A DNA stretch of 64,000 nucleotides from Candidatus Sodalis endolongispinus (GCF_018777395.1 NZ_JAFJYC010000002.1:62001-126000), one strand, 5' to 3'. Positions 31,593-42,482 are shown, counted from the stretch's first letter. Translations and numbers: made by a program. Notes: a model not told the origin generated them from the sequence alone.

Positions 31593-32393
31593 TTAATCGC
31601 GCCAGTAGCGTCGCGACCAACGCCGCGCCTGGGCGCTGTGGCGCCAGGGAATCACCAGATACTCCAACGCCAGCACCATCAGGAAGATCACTACCCCCAG
31701 CAGCGCCAGAAAGGCAATAGCGGCAAAAGTACCGGCGGTGTTCAACCGCGTGTTGGCCTGAAGCAAATAGGCCCCCAGTCCGCCGCTGGTAGAGGCCGTC
31801 CATTCGCCGATAGCGCCGGTAACGCTGAAGGTGGCGGACAGCTTCTGGGCGGAAAACAGCGGCGTATAAGTGGCCGGCAGTTTGACATGGCGAAAAACAC
31901 CGAGCCGGCTGCCGCCCATGGCGCGCACCAGATTCAGACTATCTCTGTCGACGGAACCGAGCCCGTCCAGCACATTGACCACGACCGGGAAAAACACCAC
32001 CAGCGCGACGATAACCAGCTTGGGCGCCAGGCCGAAACCCAGCCAAATCGTCAGCGACGCCGAGATGGCGATGATGGGCACGGCCTGGCTGGCAATCAGC
32101 ATCGGATATAACACGCTGCGTACCCACGGCACGGCGTCCATGACGACCGCAAAGCTAAAACCAGCGCCGGCGCCCAGTGCGAAACCTAATAGAAAAGTGA
32201 GGAAGGTTTGCCGGAACCCTTCCAGCAACACCGGCAGATCCGCCAGAATATGCGCCCAGGTTAGCGCCGGCGAGGGGAGAACATACGGCGGGATGTCCCA
32301 CCAACGAACCGCCGCGGCCCAGAAAGCGATGACCAGCAGCAGGGCAATGAGCGGGCCGCCTACCGCTAATAACCCCTTAGGCAGGATTTTCAT
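31593..32393 (-). CDS. ABC transporter permease, ThiX/SsuC superfamily (thiamine-precursor type)
   Basis: Intact, 266 residues with about six membrane segments and the binding-protein-dependent transport signature. Typical text: YVLPSPALTWAHILADLPVL, QAVPIIAISASLTIWLGFGL, VVFFPVVVNVLDGLGSVDRD and LPATYTPLFSAQKLSATFSV. The pattern of PKLVIVALVVFFPVVVN is like ThiX permeases for hydroxymethylpyrimidine precursors of thiamine. That substrate is inferred. The ATPase gene that overlaps its start is broken and no binding protein is adjacent, so the importer is incomplete here. Confidence 0.82.
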   Translation of the reverse strand: MKILPKGLLAVGGPLIALLLVIAFWAAAVRWWDIPPYVLPSPALTWAHILADLPVLLEGFRQTFLTFLLGFALGAGAGFSFAVVMDAVPWVRSVLYPMLIASQAVPIIAISASLTIWLGFGLAPKLVIVALVVFFPVVVNVLDGLGSVDRDSLNLVRAMGGSRLGVFRHVKLPATYTPLFSAQKLSATFSVTGAIGEWTASTSGGLGAYLLQANTRLNTAGTFAAIAFLALLGVVIFLMVLALEYLVIPWRHSAQARRWSRRYWRD

Positions 32394-33166
32394 GCGTTGC
32401 GGACTCCGTGGTCGCGTCGTGATAAATCATGGAGAGTATTTGCCCCTTCAGCGCGATAAAGCGCGGGTCGGTCAGCGTGACGACGGAACGCGGTCGCGGC
32501 ACGGGCACCGGCAATTGGGCGCCAATACGGCACGGCCGCGGCGTCATGACCACCACCCGATCCGCCAGCATGATGGCTTCGTCGATATCATGGGTGGATA
32601 AACACCACCGTTCGGCGTTGCTCTGATCACACCTGCAAAAACCACTGCTGCATAGCGAGGCGGGTTTGTGCATCCAGCGCGCCAAACGGTTCATCCAGCA
32701 GCATGATATCGTGCTCCATCGCCAGCGTACGCATCAACGCCACCAGCTGGCGCATGCCGCCAGACAGCGCGGCGGGGTAGTGGTTGATAAACTCCCCCAG
32801 GCCGTAACGCCTGGCCAGCGCGACACCCTGCGCGCGCTGTGCCCGACTGGCGCCGCCGTTGACCGTGGCACTCGGCACAATGTTGTCGATGACCGTCTTC
32901 CAAGGCAGTAGCAGATCCTTTTGCAGCATATAGCCAACGTGACCGCTGTTGCCGGTCACGTCGCGACCGTCAATGAGAACCTGGCCGATGTCGGGGGCCA
33001 ATATGCCCGAAATGACATTAAACAGCGTACTTTTACCGCAGCCGGAGGGGCCGACGAGACAAATAAATTCACCTTGCTGCACTTCCAGGTCCGTTGGTGC
33101 CAGGGCGGTTAGCGTGCCGAAACGGCGACTAATCTGGCGTAAGGCTAATTTCACGGCGGACATCAA
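32377..33166 (-). pseudogene. ABC transporter ATPase (ThiZ/SsuB-like), stop and frameshift
   Basis: Starts at ATG 33166. Walker [28 protein letters not shown] (Q-loop), LSGGMRQLVALMRTLAM and Walker B IMLLDEPFGALDAQ are intact. After WFLQV an in-frame TGA at 32627-32629 (probably a TGG Trp codon) breaks it. One extra base then separates the H-loop region (VVFI-THDIDEAIMLADRVVV). The C-terminus overlaps the permease start by 17 bases, showing an operon. Both lesions lie within about 30 bases of the H-loop. Confidence 0.87.
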
Positions 33167-33718
33167 CAGCCTCTTTTAGTGAAGCGCCGGCAATAGCAGC
33201 CCGGCGCCGGATACATTTTGGCGCGGCGGTGGCCGTCGCGCCCCGTACCACAGGTTACCGCGCCGGCGGCAAATAAGTAGCATAACGTCAATTTTGTTAC
33301 TGGCATAGCTCCGCCATTCGTCTCGCTTGCCCGATGCATTAGCGGCTTAAGAGAGGCGTAGGCTGCCCGGGGCGGCCATTGCACTCGCGCTACGTTAACT
33401 CATAATAGCGCAGCTCGTTTCCTTTGCTATTGCCTGGTATAGCGGGCCGTTGGCGTTCATCCGGCGCCGTATTTGTCATCGGATTGCCATTCTAACAGAA
33501 CCAGGCACGTCGCCAGAGGTTAACCCCGCAAGGGGCCGCACAATGAGAGGTGCCGTGCCGGCTGCCCGCGCGGTATAATCAGTAATCGTTTCACCCAATG
33601 CCGAAGTCATCTTTAAGGTGATTGCCTGTTTTGTCCTGGCCGAGCCAAATGTCACGCGCATTTTCCTTGGTCCGGCCATTTCGTCGCAATCGTTGCCTCA
33701 GCACCCGCAGGAGAAAAA
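33167..33718. other. 552-bp gap before hemB with candidate -10 box
   Basis: No gene is visible; this is where a binding-protein gene for the ThiXZ-like importer might have been, but I see no remnant. TATAAT at 33574-33579 could be a -10 box of hemB, with only a poor -35. GCAGGAG just before 33719 is the hemB ribosome-binding site. Confidence 0.4.
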
Positions 33719-34693
33719 ATGTCCAGTGTTTATCCCGTTTCACGCCCACGCCGTTTGCGCCGTACCCCTGCTTTGCGCGCTCTGTTCCAGGAAACCGAGG
33801 TGCAACTCAGCGATTTGGTGCTGCCTATCTTCGTCGAGGAGGGGGTCAGCGATTATGTGCCGGTGTCCGCGATGCCTGGCGTGGTCAGGATACCTGAAGC
33901 GCGCCTGGCTTTTGAAATTGAGCGCTATGCCAAAGCCGGCATTCAATCCGTCATGACCTTCGGCATTTCCCATCATTTGGATGATATCGGCAGCGATACC
34001 TGGCAAGAGAACGGTTTAGTCGCACGGATGGCGCGCATTTGTAAAGATACGGCACCGGAAATGATTGTCATGTCCGACACCTGCTTTTGCGAATATACCA
34101 CCCACGGTCATTGTGGCGTGGTGCACGATAACGGGGTCGACAATGACGCTACGCTTGTGAACTTGGGGCGTCAGGCGGTGGCGGCGGCGCGCGGCGGCGC
34201 GGATTTTATCGCCCCGTCGGCGGCGATGGACGGGCAGGTGCAGGCGATACGCGCCGCGTTGGACGGTGCCGGCTTCATCGACACCGCCGTCATGGCGTAT
34301 TCCACCAAGTTTGCCTCGGCCTTTTATGGTCCGTTTCGCGAAGCGGGGGGCACTGTCCTGAAAGGCAACCGCAATACCTATCAAATGAACCCGATGAACC
34401 GCCGCGAAGCGATACGCGAGTCGCTGTTGGATGAGCAGGAAGGAGCCGATGTGTTGATGGTGAAACCGGCCGGCGCCTTTTTGGACACCATCCGCGATAT
34501 CCGCGAGGCGACCCATTTACCGCTGGCGGCATATCAGGTGAGCGGCGAATACGCGATGATCAAATTTGCCGCCGCCGCCGGCGCCATTGACGAACGCCAA
34601 ATCGTGCGCGAAACCCTGGGCGCTATCAAGCGCGCCGGCGCAGATATTATTCTCAGCTATTTCGGCCTGGATATTGCCGAACAGGGTTTTTGA
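33719..34693 (+). CDS. hemB: Delta-aminolevulinic acid dehydratase (porphobilinogen synthase)
   Basis: Intact, 324 residues, the same length as the enteric enzyme. It joins two 5-aminolevulinate molecules to porphobilinogen, the second step of haem synthesis, in the cytosol. Visible: [15 protein letters not shown] with the three zinc-binding cysteines, [17 protein letters not shown] with a Schiff-base lysine, [20 protein letters not shown] and MVKPAG with the second active-site lysine. It is one of the few core biosynthetic genes in the window and is undamaged, in contrast to its neighbours. Confidence 0.97.
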   Translation: MSSVYPVSRPRRLRRTPALRALFQETEVQLSDLVLPIFVEEGVSDYVPVSAMPGVVRIPEARLAFEIERYAKAGIQSVMTFGISHHLDDIGSDTWQENGLVARMARICKDTAPEMIVMSDTCFCEYTTHGHCGVVHDNGVDNDATLVNLGRQAVAAARGGADFIAPSAAMDGQVQAIRAALDGAGFIDTAVMAYSTKFASAFYGPFREAGGTVLKGNRNTYQMNPMNRREAIRESLLDEQEGADVLMVKPAGAFLDTIRDIREATHLPLAAYQVSGEYAMIKFAAAAGAIDERQIVRETLGAIKRAGADIILSYFGLDIAEQGF

Positions 34694-34705
34694 TTCATCA
34701 ATGCC

Positions 34706-34731
34706 CGGCGCGGTAACGCTTTACGGCGCCG
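34706..34731 (+). terminator. Hairpin after hemB
   Basis: CGGCGC (34706-34711) pairs with GCGCCG (34726-34731), and inside it GTAA pairs with TTAC around CGCT. It begins 12 bases after the hemB stop. There is no T-run, so it may be a weak or Rho-assisted terminator. Confidence 0.45.
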
Positions 34732-34982
34732 CGTCGTCTGGTTTGCCTTCGACCGCAGCATGCGCTTCGACGGCATCAAGCGAGAAAAAAAGCGCTCCAT
34801 TTCTTGCTCAATGGACAAACTCTGCTTAAATAAAGCTGTGTTGGCGGCAATGACGCAGCAATCAATAATTACGAGTCACATCCGGTTACGCCCGCCTCCC
34901 GGCGCGTTGCAACCCCTTTGGCGTATTCTTTGTTTTCACCAGGCGAAAAGCATCGTTCACTTCATCATGTCAGAGGATGATT

Positions 34983-35563
34983 ATGAGTAAGACGCTTTTG
35001 GCAGTCGGCTGCCTGGCCGGCGTTTTCTGCTGTTATTCGGCGCGCGCTGCCGAAGCTACTGGTACGATTAACGCAACGCTCACCCTGACCAACGGTTGCT
35101 TAATCAATGGCGACCCTGCCACCACCAATGCCAATTTCGGCAATCTGGATTTCGGCACGCATGCCGCAACCTTCGATACCCTTGAGGCCACCATGAGCGT
35201 TGACATCGGCGACGGTATCCGCGTGCGTTGCTCGGATGGCGCCGCATCCTATATTGTGCAGATCACCGGCAGCAGCAATCCTGCGCCCTCCCCTCCAATA
35301 CCCCGTATGGTACCGTGACCGCCAACGCCCATTACATGACGTTGACCACCGACCCGACGCAGGCGGTGGCCTATACCTTGTACGATGACGCCGGGTTTAC
35401 CTCCGCTATCGCCAACGGTACTAACCTGACCGCCGCGTCTACCTCTGATCCGGTTAACGGCGAAATCTATCCGATTTATGGCCGCATCACCGGGGGAGGC
35501 AACAGTACCAGCATTCCAGCCGGGACCTATGCAGATGTTATCAATGTGCAGGTCACCTACTAA
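34983..35563 (+). pseudogene. Spore-coat-U (SCPU) domain pilus subunit, frameshifted
   Basis: Start ATG 34983 fits AGAGGA better than the ATG at 34977. A signal peptide is present (LLAVGCLAGVFCCYSARA, cleavage before AEATGTINA). The SCPU domain has GCLINGDPATTNANFGNLDFG and a conserved Cys in RVRCSDG. Near 35290 the frame shifts: SSNPAP continues as LPSNTPYGTVTANAHY in the frame ending at 35563 with IPAGTYADVINVQVTY. Subunits of this type form archaic (Csu-like) chaperone-usher pili. Confidence 0.88.
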
Positions 35564-36109
35564 ATTTTGCGCCAGAGTAAGTGGCGAGAGCGCATTAACA
35601 GGGTATTGACATTCCGATGGGGTTTGTGGCCGCTGCTGGTAGGCATAGTGACGTTGCGGGCAGCGGAATTGCCTAACCAGAGCTTTCAGGTCGCGGCGAC
35701 GGTAGTCGCCGGTTGCCTGATAAACGGCGGCCCCACCATTGGCAAACTGGATTTCGGCAGCCAGGCCGGCAGTGACAGACGGCTATTTACCGCGAGCATG
35801 GTGCAGAATACGGCGTTTTCACTGGCCTGTTCGCCAGGTACCACGCTGAGTATGCGTATCGATGGCGGTAGCCATTATACCCGCCAGCGTAACTTACAGC
35901 GTGTCGGCGGCACGGAGCTTATTGGTTACCGGCTTTACACCGATGCCGGTTTGACCCCCGCCAACGCCATACCGGTGGGGCAGGATGTGTCGCTCTCCTA
36001 CAGCGACGCCAATCATATTGTGCTGCCTGTCTATGGCGCGCTGCAATTGTCGGGTATGTCGGCGTCGGGGACCTATACCGATACGCTGACGGTGACGCTG
36101 TCATGGTAA
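35564..36109 (+). CDS. SCPU domain pilus subunit, second copy
   Basis: About 180 residues and open. No ATG is available at the start: the frame begins with ATT 35564 or TTG 35567, immediately after the previous stop, so the original ATG may be mutated or a TTG may be used. A hydrophobic stretch (FRWGLWPLLVGIVTL) could act as a signal sequence. The SCPU domain has VVAGCLINGGPTIGKLDFGS, a second Cys in FSLACSPGTTL and the ending SGTYTDTLTVTLSW. Expected to be a pilus subunit secreted to the periplasm. Confidence 0.75.
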   Translation: MLRQSKWRERINRVLTFRWGLWPLLVGIVTLRAAELPNQSFQVAATVVAGCLINGGPTIGKLDFGSQAGSDRRLFTASMVQNTAFSLACSPGTTLSMRIDGGSHYTRQRNLQRVGGTELIGYRLYTDAGLTPANAIPVGQDVSLSYSDANHIVLPVYGALQLSGMSASGTYTDTLTVTLSW

Positions 36110-36172
36110 TGTGCGCCGTGCGCCGACTGGGCGGCGGCGAGGGAGTCGGTGGCAGTTAAGGAGCAGTGAATA

Positions 36173-36919
36173 ATGACAGGAGCAGGTAGAACTCGCGCTT
36201 TGAGGCGTCTGGGATTGTGGCTGGCGGTTGCCAGCCTGCAGGTCGGCGGCGCGGCGCGGGCGGGAAACGCGGTCCTTATCTGGCCGGTGGATCCGGTGAT
36301 TACCGCCGCACAGAAAGCCTCGGAATTATGGGTGGAGAACCGCGGTACCAGCACAACGCTCATTCAGGTCAGGGTGTTCGGCTGGCAACAGCGCAATGGC
36401 ACCGACGGCTATCAAAACCAACAGCGGGTTATCGCCAGTCCCCCCATGCTGCGTCTCGAACCGGGGCAAAAACAGGTAGTGCGTCTGCTTAAGCAGCCGC
36501 CGCCGGCCGCCGGCGAAGAGCTAGCTTACCGGATATTGCTCGATGAAATTCCGACGCCGCATCTAGACTCACAGGATAAAACCCACAGCGTCAACTTCCA
36601 AATGCGCTATTCGCTGCCGCTGTTCGTTTACGGTGAACGGGCCGCGCCCGACGCCGGCGAACCGTTGCTCAGCTGGCGGGTGGTCGAAGAAGGCGGCGGG
36701 GTGTTTCTCGAGTTCAGTAACCACGGCTCGGTGCACGCACGGCTCATCCAGGCCCAGTTTGACCATCATCGTTTAAGCGAGGGACTCTTGGGCTATGTGC
36801 TGCCCCACGCCAGCTACCGCTGGCCGCTCGAGGGGACCCTGGCCCGCGGCCAGCAGTTGGAGTTCCGGCTGGATAATCGCGATCGCCTTTGGCGTAGCGG
36901 CGCGCAGCAAGCGCAGTGA
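36173..36919 (+). CDS. Periplasmic pilus chaperone (PapD-like, archaic type)
   Basis: Open, 248 residues. The signal peptide runs to about GGAARA|GNAVLIWP. The N-terminal Ig domain has SELWVENRGTSTTLIQVRVF and the G1-strand region SPPMLRLEPGQKQVVRLL, which carries the subunit-binding basic residue. The C-domain holds VNFQMRYSLPLFVYGERA. It should hold SCPU subunits and deliver them to the usher. Its last residues (FRLDNRDRLWRSGAQQAQ) directly abut a usher that lacks its N-terminus, so a deletion may have fused the end region. Confidence 0.85.
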   Translation: MTGAGRTRALRRLGLWLAVASLQVGGAARAGNAVLIWPVDPVITAAQKASELWVENRGTSTTLIQVRVFGWQQRNGTDGYQNQQRVIASPPMLRLEPGQKQVVRLLKQPPPAAGEELAYRILLDEIPTPHLDSQDKTHSVNFQMRYSLPLFVYGERAAPDAGEPLLSWRVVEEGGGVFLEFSNHGSVHARLIQAQFDHHRLSEGLLGYVLPHASYRWPLEGTLARGQQLEFRLDNRDRLWRSGAQQAQ

Positions 36920-38974
36920 AGATGCGTGGCTGCCGGCACAGGCGTTTTCCCACCAGCACCCGGCGCCGCGCTATCCCGCCAGAACCAGCACCGGTACCGT
37001 GCTTAATTACGATGTCTACACCGCCCGTTTTTACAATGGTGCGCTGCGCACCTCCGCCTGGAATGAATGGCGCATGTTCGGCGATTACGGTTATTTCAGC
37101 CATGACGGCGTGCTGCAACGCAGCCTGAGCGGCACCAACAGTACCCGTAACGGGTATATCCGCTACGACACCGCCTGGTCCAATGAGAAAGAAGATGACG
37201 CCTTAAGCTGGACCATTGGGGATCTGATTACCGGCTCGGTCTCCTGGAGCAGCAGCGTCCGGGTCGGCGGAGTGAAAATAGCTCGGGATTTTGCCCTGCA
37301 ACCGTACCTGGTGACCTACCCGCTACCGTCATTTAGCGGCTCGGCGGTGGTGCCGACTACCGTCGATATGTTCGTTAACGGCTTTAAAACCAATAGCGAG
37401 TCGGTGCAACCCGGTCCTTGGTCGCTAAACAATCTGCCCTTCGTCAACGGTGCCGGCGATGCGGTCATTGTCACCACCGACGCGCTCGGACGACAGGTGG
37501 TGACCACGCTGCCGTTTTATGTGTCCAGCACCATGATGGACGCGGGGCTAGCGGATTTCTCCGTTTCCGCCGGCGCGCTGCGCAAAGGCTACGGCACATC
37601 AAGCGCCGATTACGGCGAGGTGGTCGCCAGCGGCAGCTATCGTCGGGGGATAACCGATTGGCTCACGCTGGAAACCCAGGCGGAAGGCTCGGACAGCCTG
37701 GCGCTGGGGGGTGTCGGCAGCCAGCTGCGTCTTGGCGCGTTGTGGGTGGTGAATACTCCTGGAGCCATAGCCTGTGGCAGGGGCAGCAGGGGGATCAGTA
37801 CGGCTTCGGCTATCGCTATAACAATCGCATGTTCAGCATCGGTACGCAGCATATCCTGCGTAGCGCCCGGTTTGGCAATCTGGCGATTTACGATAACGGC
37901 GATAACCCCCTGTTGCGCGATACGCGCTGGAGTCTGAGTCGCCGCAGTGAACAATATAATGCCACCCTGTCGCTGGCGCGCTACGGCAGGCTGGGCGCGG
38001 CCTATGTAGCGATTCACAGCGCCCAGGGCGAGCGGACGCAGTTGTGGAACCTGTCGTGGAGCAAATCGTTATGGGGTGATGCCAGCCTGTTTGTTGCCGG
38101 CAGCTACACGCCACTGCAGGCGGGGTGGAGCGGGGCAGTCGCCCTCATCGTGCCGTTTGGCGCGCTGTCAAACGCCAGCGCTGGGGTGGAGCGGTCCCCT
38201 GGTGGCGGCATGGCGCAGCGGCTCACCCTATCCAGCGCCATGCCGTCCGATGGTGGCATCAGTTGGGATCTCGCCTATGCCCACCAACGGCGCGCCGCGG
38301 ATTATCGTCAAGGCATGATCGGCTGGCGCAATCCGCTGATGGAAATTGATGGCGGCATTTACGGTTACGGCTGAGAAAACAACGTCTGGAACGATCTTAG
38401 CGGCGCGCTGGTACTGATGGATGGGCAATGGTTGGCCGCTAATCAATTAAATAATAGCTTCGCGCTGGTGAAAACCGGTTATCCCAATGTGGAAGTCAGT
38501 TATGAAAATCAGTTGGCGGGCGTCACCAACGCCCAAGGCTATCTGTTGATTCCAGGCGTTAGCGCCTATTATCCGGCGAAGTACGCGATCAACCCCCTCG
38601 ATTTGCCGCCGGAAATCACCGCCGCCCGGGTAGAACAGCGGCTGACCATCCGCCGGCAGAGCGGCTATACCGTCAATTTTGGCGTGCAGAAGCTTCGCGC
38701 AGCCCTGGTTATCCTGCACGACGACCAGGGCCAGCCGCTGCCCGTCGCCACGCAATTGACCCGGCCGTGCCAACCGACCGAGGTTGTCTGCTGGGACGGC
38801 CAGGCCTGGCTGGATAATCTTGGCGACGAAAACCTCATCACGGCACAAACGCCGGATGGACGTCGCTGCCAGGCGCGACTGACGCTGCCCGGCGGTGTGG
38901 TGTATGCGCTGAAAACCTACGGGCCGGTGCGATGCCCGTTGAATGAACCTGCGTCAGGAGCGCCCCATGACTAG
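36920..38974 (+). pseudogene. Outer-membrane usher of an archaic chaperone-usher pilus, N-terminus missing, frameshift and stop
   Basis: Homology begins at about 36920 with PARTSTGTVLNYDVYTARFYNG, about 130 residues into a normal usher, so the start and N-terminal domain are gone. The frame runs to about 37745, where a shift after LRLGALW leads to GGEYSWSHSLWQ. An in-frame TGA at 38372-38374 (GYG-stop-ENNVWND) follows. The remainder includes barrel, plug-like and C-terminal domain text up to PNVEVSYENQLAGVTNAQGY. A usher this damaged cannot assemble pili. Confidence 0.87.
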
Positions 38975-39944
38975 ACCCCGCCTGCGACGTTGGCTTCTGC
39001 TGCCGTTATTCATCTGGGGCGCTGCCCGCGCCGCCTGTTCGCTGCCCGCCAGCAGCGCCAACCTCGGCAGCGTGACGTCGTTTGTGCTTAACAATCAGCC
39101 CAGCACCGCTAGCGGCGAAGTCCATGTCAACTGCGGTGCCGGCAGCGTCGCGTCGCTGCTTTCTTCCAACTACATCCGACTGCAACTGACCGGCGCCAGA
39201 CAGGTGTCCGGGGGCCGGACGGTGCTGCAAAACGGCAGCGACGGCGTGCCGGTACAGCTTTGTACCTCGGCGAATTGCGCAACCGAACTGAGCGTGGGCG
39301 GCAGTGGCGTCACTTATGGCTCACGTGAGTTGATTAATCTGGTGGGCATCATGGGCAATCTTAACTTCACCCTGCGGCTGTATCTGCGCACGTTGCCGGG
39401 CGTCACGGTCAGGGCGGGCACCTACAGCGGAACCTTGAACGTGCTGACGCAATATAATATCTGCACCAGCATCGGCGTCGGCGGCATGTGTTTGCCCGCC
39501 GGCATGAAGTCCGGCGCGGTGGTGGTGCCGATGAGCGTAACGCTGGTCGTCACCAACGACTGTATCGCCATCACCGCGCCGAACCTCAATTTTGGCAGCG
39601 CGCCACTGGTCGCCAGTTTTAACGATGTCACTCAAAGCATCAGCGCCACCTGTACCAAAGGCAGCAGCTACTCGGTAGGCTTTAGCAACGGCGCTCATGC
39701 CATAGGCAATGTGCGCAACATGGCCAATGGCAGCCTACGGCTGAGTTATGAAATCTACCAGGCCAACGGCAGCCTGCGCTGGGGCAGCAGCGGCGTTGAG
39801 CGCGTGGCCAGCGCCGCCGCCATCAGCGTGACCAGCGATGGGTTGACACGGGTGTTCAATTACGTGGCGAAAATCGTCAAAACACAAAATACCCCGCCGC
39901 CGGGGGTGTATACCGATAGCGTGGTCATCGACTTGGCTTTTTGA
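38967..39944 (+). CDS. Two-domain SCPU protein, likely pilus tip adhesin
   Basis: Intact, about 325 residues from ATG 38967, which follows CAGGAGCG and overlaps the usher end by 8 bases; the upstream ATG at 38943 is less likely. The signal sequence is RRWLLLPLFIWGAARA|ACSLP. Two SCPU-like domains are visible, the first beginning CSLPASSANLGSVTSF and the second with NDCIAITAPNLNFGSAPL and GVYTDSVVIDLAF at the end. In Csu-type pili the last gene is the tip adhesin (CsuE-like). With the usher broken it is unlikely to be displayed. Confidence 0.85.
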   Translation: MTRPRLRRWLLLPLFIWGAARAACSLPASSANLGSVTSFVLNNQPSTASGEVHVNCGAGSVASLLSSNYIRLQLTGARQVSGGRTVLQNGSDGVPVQLCTSANCATELSVGGSGVTYGSRELINLVGIMGNLNFTLRLYLRTLPGVTVRAGTYSGTLNVLTQYNICTSIGVGGMCLPAGMKSGAVVVPMSVTLVVTNDCIAITAPNLNFGSAPLVASFNDVTQSISATCTKGSSYSVGFSNGAHAIGNVRNMANGSLRLSYEIYQANGSLRWGSSGVERVASAAAISVTSDGLTRVFNYVAKIVKTQNTPPPGVYTDSVVIDLAF

Positions 39945-40154
39945 CAGGCGAGGGTGCGTTAACACCCGAAAATTACGGGTTTACAGAAATTGAAAAATCT
40001 CATTTTATAACGCTAAAACAAGCCATTGCTGGCCTAGGCAGCCGAAGCCGGCGGCGCGACTTGCGTCAATGTCCCGTCCCGCGCCGGTGAACGCCTTGCC
40101 CTGCGCGCCGCGCATGTTCTAAGCTTAATGGTTTCGCTTCCGATAGGGATTGTT

Positions 40155-41343
40155 ATGCCCGATTTCGTTTACCTCTCCCTGTGCGCCATCCCGTTTGTCA
40201 CCTGTATGTTGCTCTATCCGCTGGTGCGTAAACCCTTCGCCGCCGAAATGGCCGATGAGGGCAAATTCGTCATCATCGATGGCCTGCGCAACGCCGGCTA
40301 CATCGCCAGTTTCAACGAGCTGGTGCCGCGTATTCTCACGCAGTTGTGGTCGTTTGGCGTCACGGTTTTTTATGATTACCGGCTATCTGTTCTGGCGTAA
40401 GGCGCTGGCGCACGGTGTGGGAGAGGCGGTGGTATTTTACCGTCGGCGCGTCTTCCGCTTGTTACCGATGTACCTTATCGCGGTGACGGGGGTGTATTTT
40501 CTCTCCTCCGCTATCGGTTTTACCGCAAACATGAACGCGGGCTACCTGCTGCGCTCGCTGGCGTTCTGGCTGTCGTTTGGCTTTATCAGCGGCATGACGC
40601 TCACCGATGGCAAACCCGGCTGGCTTATCTTGTGCGGCGTTTTCTGGACGCTGGCCATTGAGATGAAGTTTTATCTGCTGTTTCCGCTGTTGGCGATGTT
40701 CGCCCGGCAACGCCTGTGCGGACTGGTCGCGCTCGGGGCGATTGTCATCCTGTTGCTATTGCTGCATTGGGCGCAGGCAATCTCGGCGGTGCAGTACAGT
40801 ATTCTGTTCGCCTTCGTGGGCGGCATGTTGACCGCCACATTACACACCTGCCCGGGTTTTCACGCCGAGACGGCGGCGCTGCTTAAAAAGCCGGTCTTGA
40901 AACAGGGGCTCTCGGCGGTGGCGCTGGCGAGCGTCGGCCTGAGTTTCTATCTGTTTGACTTTGCCTACACGGGCCTGTCGGTATTGCTGATTGCGGTGTT
41001 TTTCCTCATCACCGCCAGTGGCAATGACCTGTTTGGCCTATTACGCAGCCCGTCGCTGCGTTTCGCCGGGGTCATAAGCTACAGCAGCTATTTGCTGCAC
41101 GGACTGATGTTAACCATCAGCTTCCGCTGGCTTTATCCCCATTGGGGGCCTTTTGTCGCGTTGATTGCGGCCTGGGTAGCGGTTTTCATCGTTAGCGCCC
41201 TGACGTTCGTTAACATTGAGGCGCCATTTATGCAGTTAGCACACGGCCGGTCCCACGCGTGCTCCAGCCGTAACCGGGAGGCGGTGGCGCTGAGCGCCGC
41301 CGGCGGGATCAGCGGCCGTGGCACCAATAGGCCATCAGGCTAA
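40155..41343 (+). pseudogene. Acyltransferase family 3 (OafA/YrhL type) membrane protein, frameshifted
   Basis: Start is ATG 40155 (MPDFVYLSLC). After FGVTV the six-T run 40366-40371 is one base short: adding a T would give FFMITGYLFWRKAL, the family signature, in the frame ending at 41343. The rest holds about ten membrane segments, with FWTLAIEMKFYLLFP and SYSSYLLHGLMLT. The N-terminal IDGLRNAGYIASFNELVPR lacks the usual histidine after IDGLR, so an internal deletion there is likely too. Relatives add acetyl groups to surface sugars. Its end overlaps the convergent siderophore gene by 35 bases. Confidence 0.8.
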
Positions 41344-42200
41344 GGGTTTCCCGCTGCAGGCCGCAGGTGTGAATCAAGTAGCGGCGAATCGCTTTCACCC
41401 CGGAGGATTCGCAGGCAATACAACCGTAGAATGCGGAGTGCGCCGGCGCGGCGCTTTCCCACATTTGCTCAAGCTCCGGTCGCAGAACGGACTGAGCCGC
41501 TTCATCCTGGCTGCGTGGCGCATCATCGGAGATCACCAGCCGGGATTGCAGCGCCGTCAACAACGCCTGGCCATAGGGCTGCTGGGGTAGACTCTCACGC
41601 GCTAGCCAATGGATTTTGGCGAAGGTATAACTATCGAGATGCTGTACATCGGCGCGGAGCGGCACTTCAAAAAAAGCCTGCACCTGCGGCGGCGTTGCCA
41701 GCGAAGACAAAGACTCAAGAATGCCCAGCGCCGCCGGCGTCGCGGTTTCATCCGCCACCAGCAACACCTGCCGTACTCCGTCCGGGGGCAACCATTCAAA
41801 CCCGCCGCCATGGCCGCCGAAGGCGGCATTGGGCGCAATAAGTTGCAAACGATCGCCGGCGCGAGCGTGGTTGAACCAACGCGAAGCCGGGCCGTTATCG
41901 CCGTGCCGCACAAAGTCGATATCCAGCTCACCCTGAGCGGGCCGCACATTACGCAGGGTGTAGGTACGTAGCGGCGGGCAGCGCCAGCCAGGCGGGATAC
42001 CATTCGCCGTTATCCACCAAACAGGGCGGCTCGCCGCTGGCCAGCGTCAATACCACTTTGATGCGCTGATCGGGTGCGTGGCGGGTCATGTTTGCGACGT
42101 CTGCGCCGTAAAACACACAGCATTGCAGTGACGGGGTGATGGCAACGCTTTCTTTTAGCGTCACGTCAAAAATCTTATATCTGGATGGCCCTGATGACAC
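41309..42200 (-). pseudogene. Siderophore-interacting protein (ViuB/SIP family ferric reductase), frameshifted
   Basis: Starts at 42200 with RYKIFDVTLKESVAITPS. Near 41950 the frame shifts: ATYLHPA ends at a stop, whereas the correct text PLRTYTLRNVRPAQGELDID follows in the other frame. The FAD/NADPH part has FVRHGDNGPASRWFNHARAG, LVADETATPAALGIL and AFYGCIACESSGVKAIRRYL. SIP proteins reduce ferric siderophores in the cytosol to free the iron. No siderophore transporter is adjacent. Confidence 0.85.
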
Positions 42201-42365
42201 AGTCGCTCCTCACATTCGCCTGACATGTACTCCTGTCGATTGCGCGCAACTGTATCATCACTTAAAGATAATAGGAATAATTCTCGATTTCATTCAGCAC
42301 GAAAGCCCGCGCACTGATGGCCGACGACCGCACGGTGTGACAGGGGGCGACGTACCCGCCTCGCC

Positions 42366-42482
42366 AGCGCTGAGGTTAAGCGTCGTTAGCGCACTCGTCT
42401 GGTCAGCGCTGAGGTTAAGTGTCGTTAGCGCACTCGTCTGGTCAGCGCTGAGGTTAAGCGTCGTTAACGCACGAGTCTGTTC
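42366..42482. repeat. 39-bp tandem repeat, three copies (13-codon period)
   Basis: Units with TGAGGTTAAG start at 42371, 42410 and 42449, and include GTCGTTAGCGCACTCGTCTG. The period is a multiple of 3. On the minus strand a short ORF (42294-42548, 84 codons) translates it as repeated ALTTLNLSADQTS. I would not call that ORF a gene without more evidence. The rest of the 42201-42728 gap shows nothing else. Confidence 0.9.

Noticed and set aside
31386..32601. Long plus-strand ORFs opposite the ABC permease and its 3' flank
   Set aside because: High-GC antisense frames; the minus strand encodes a clear membrane permease.
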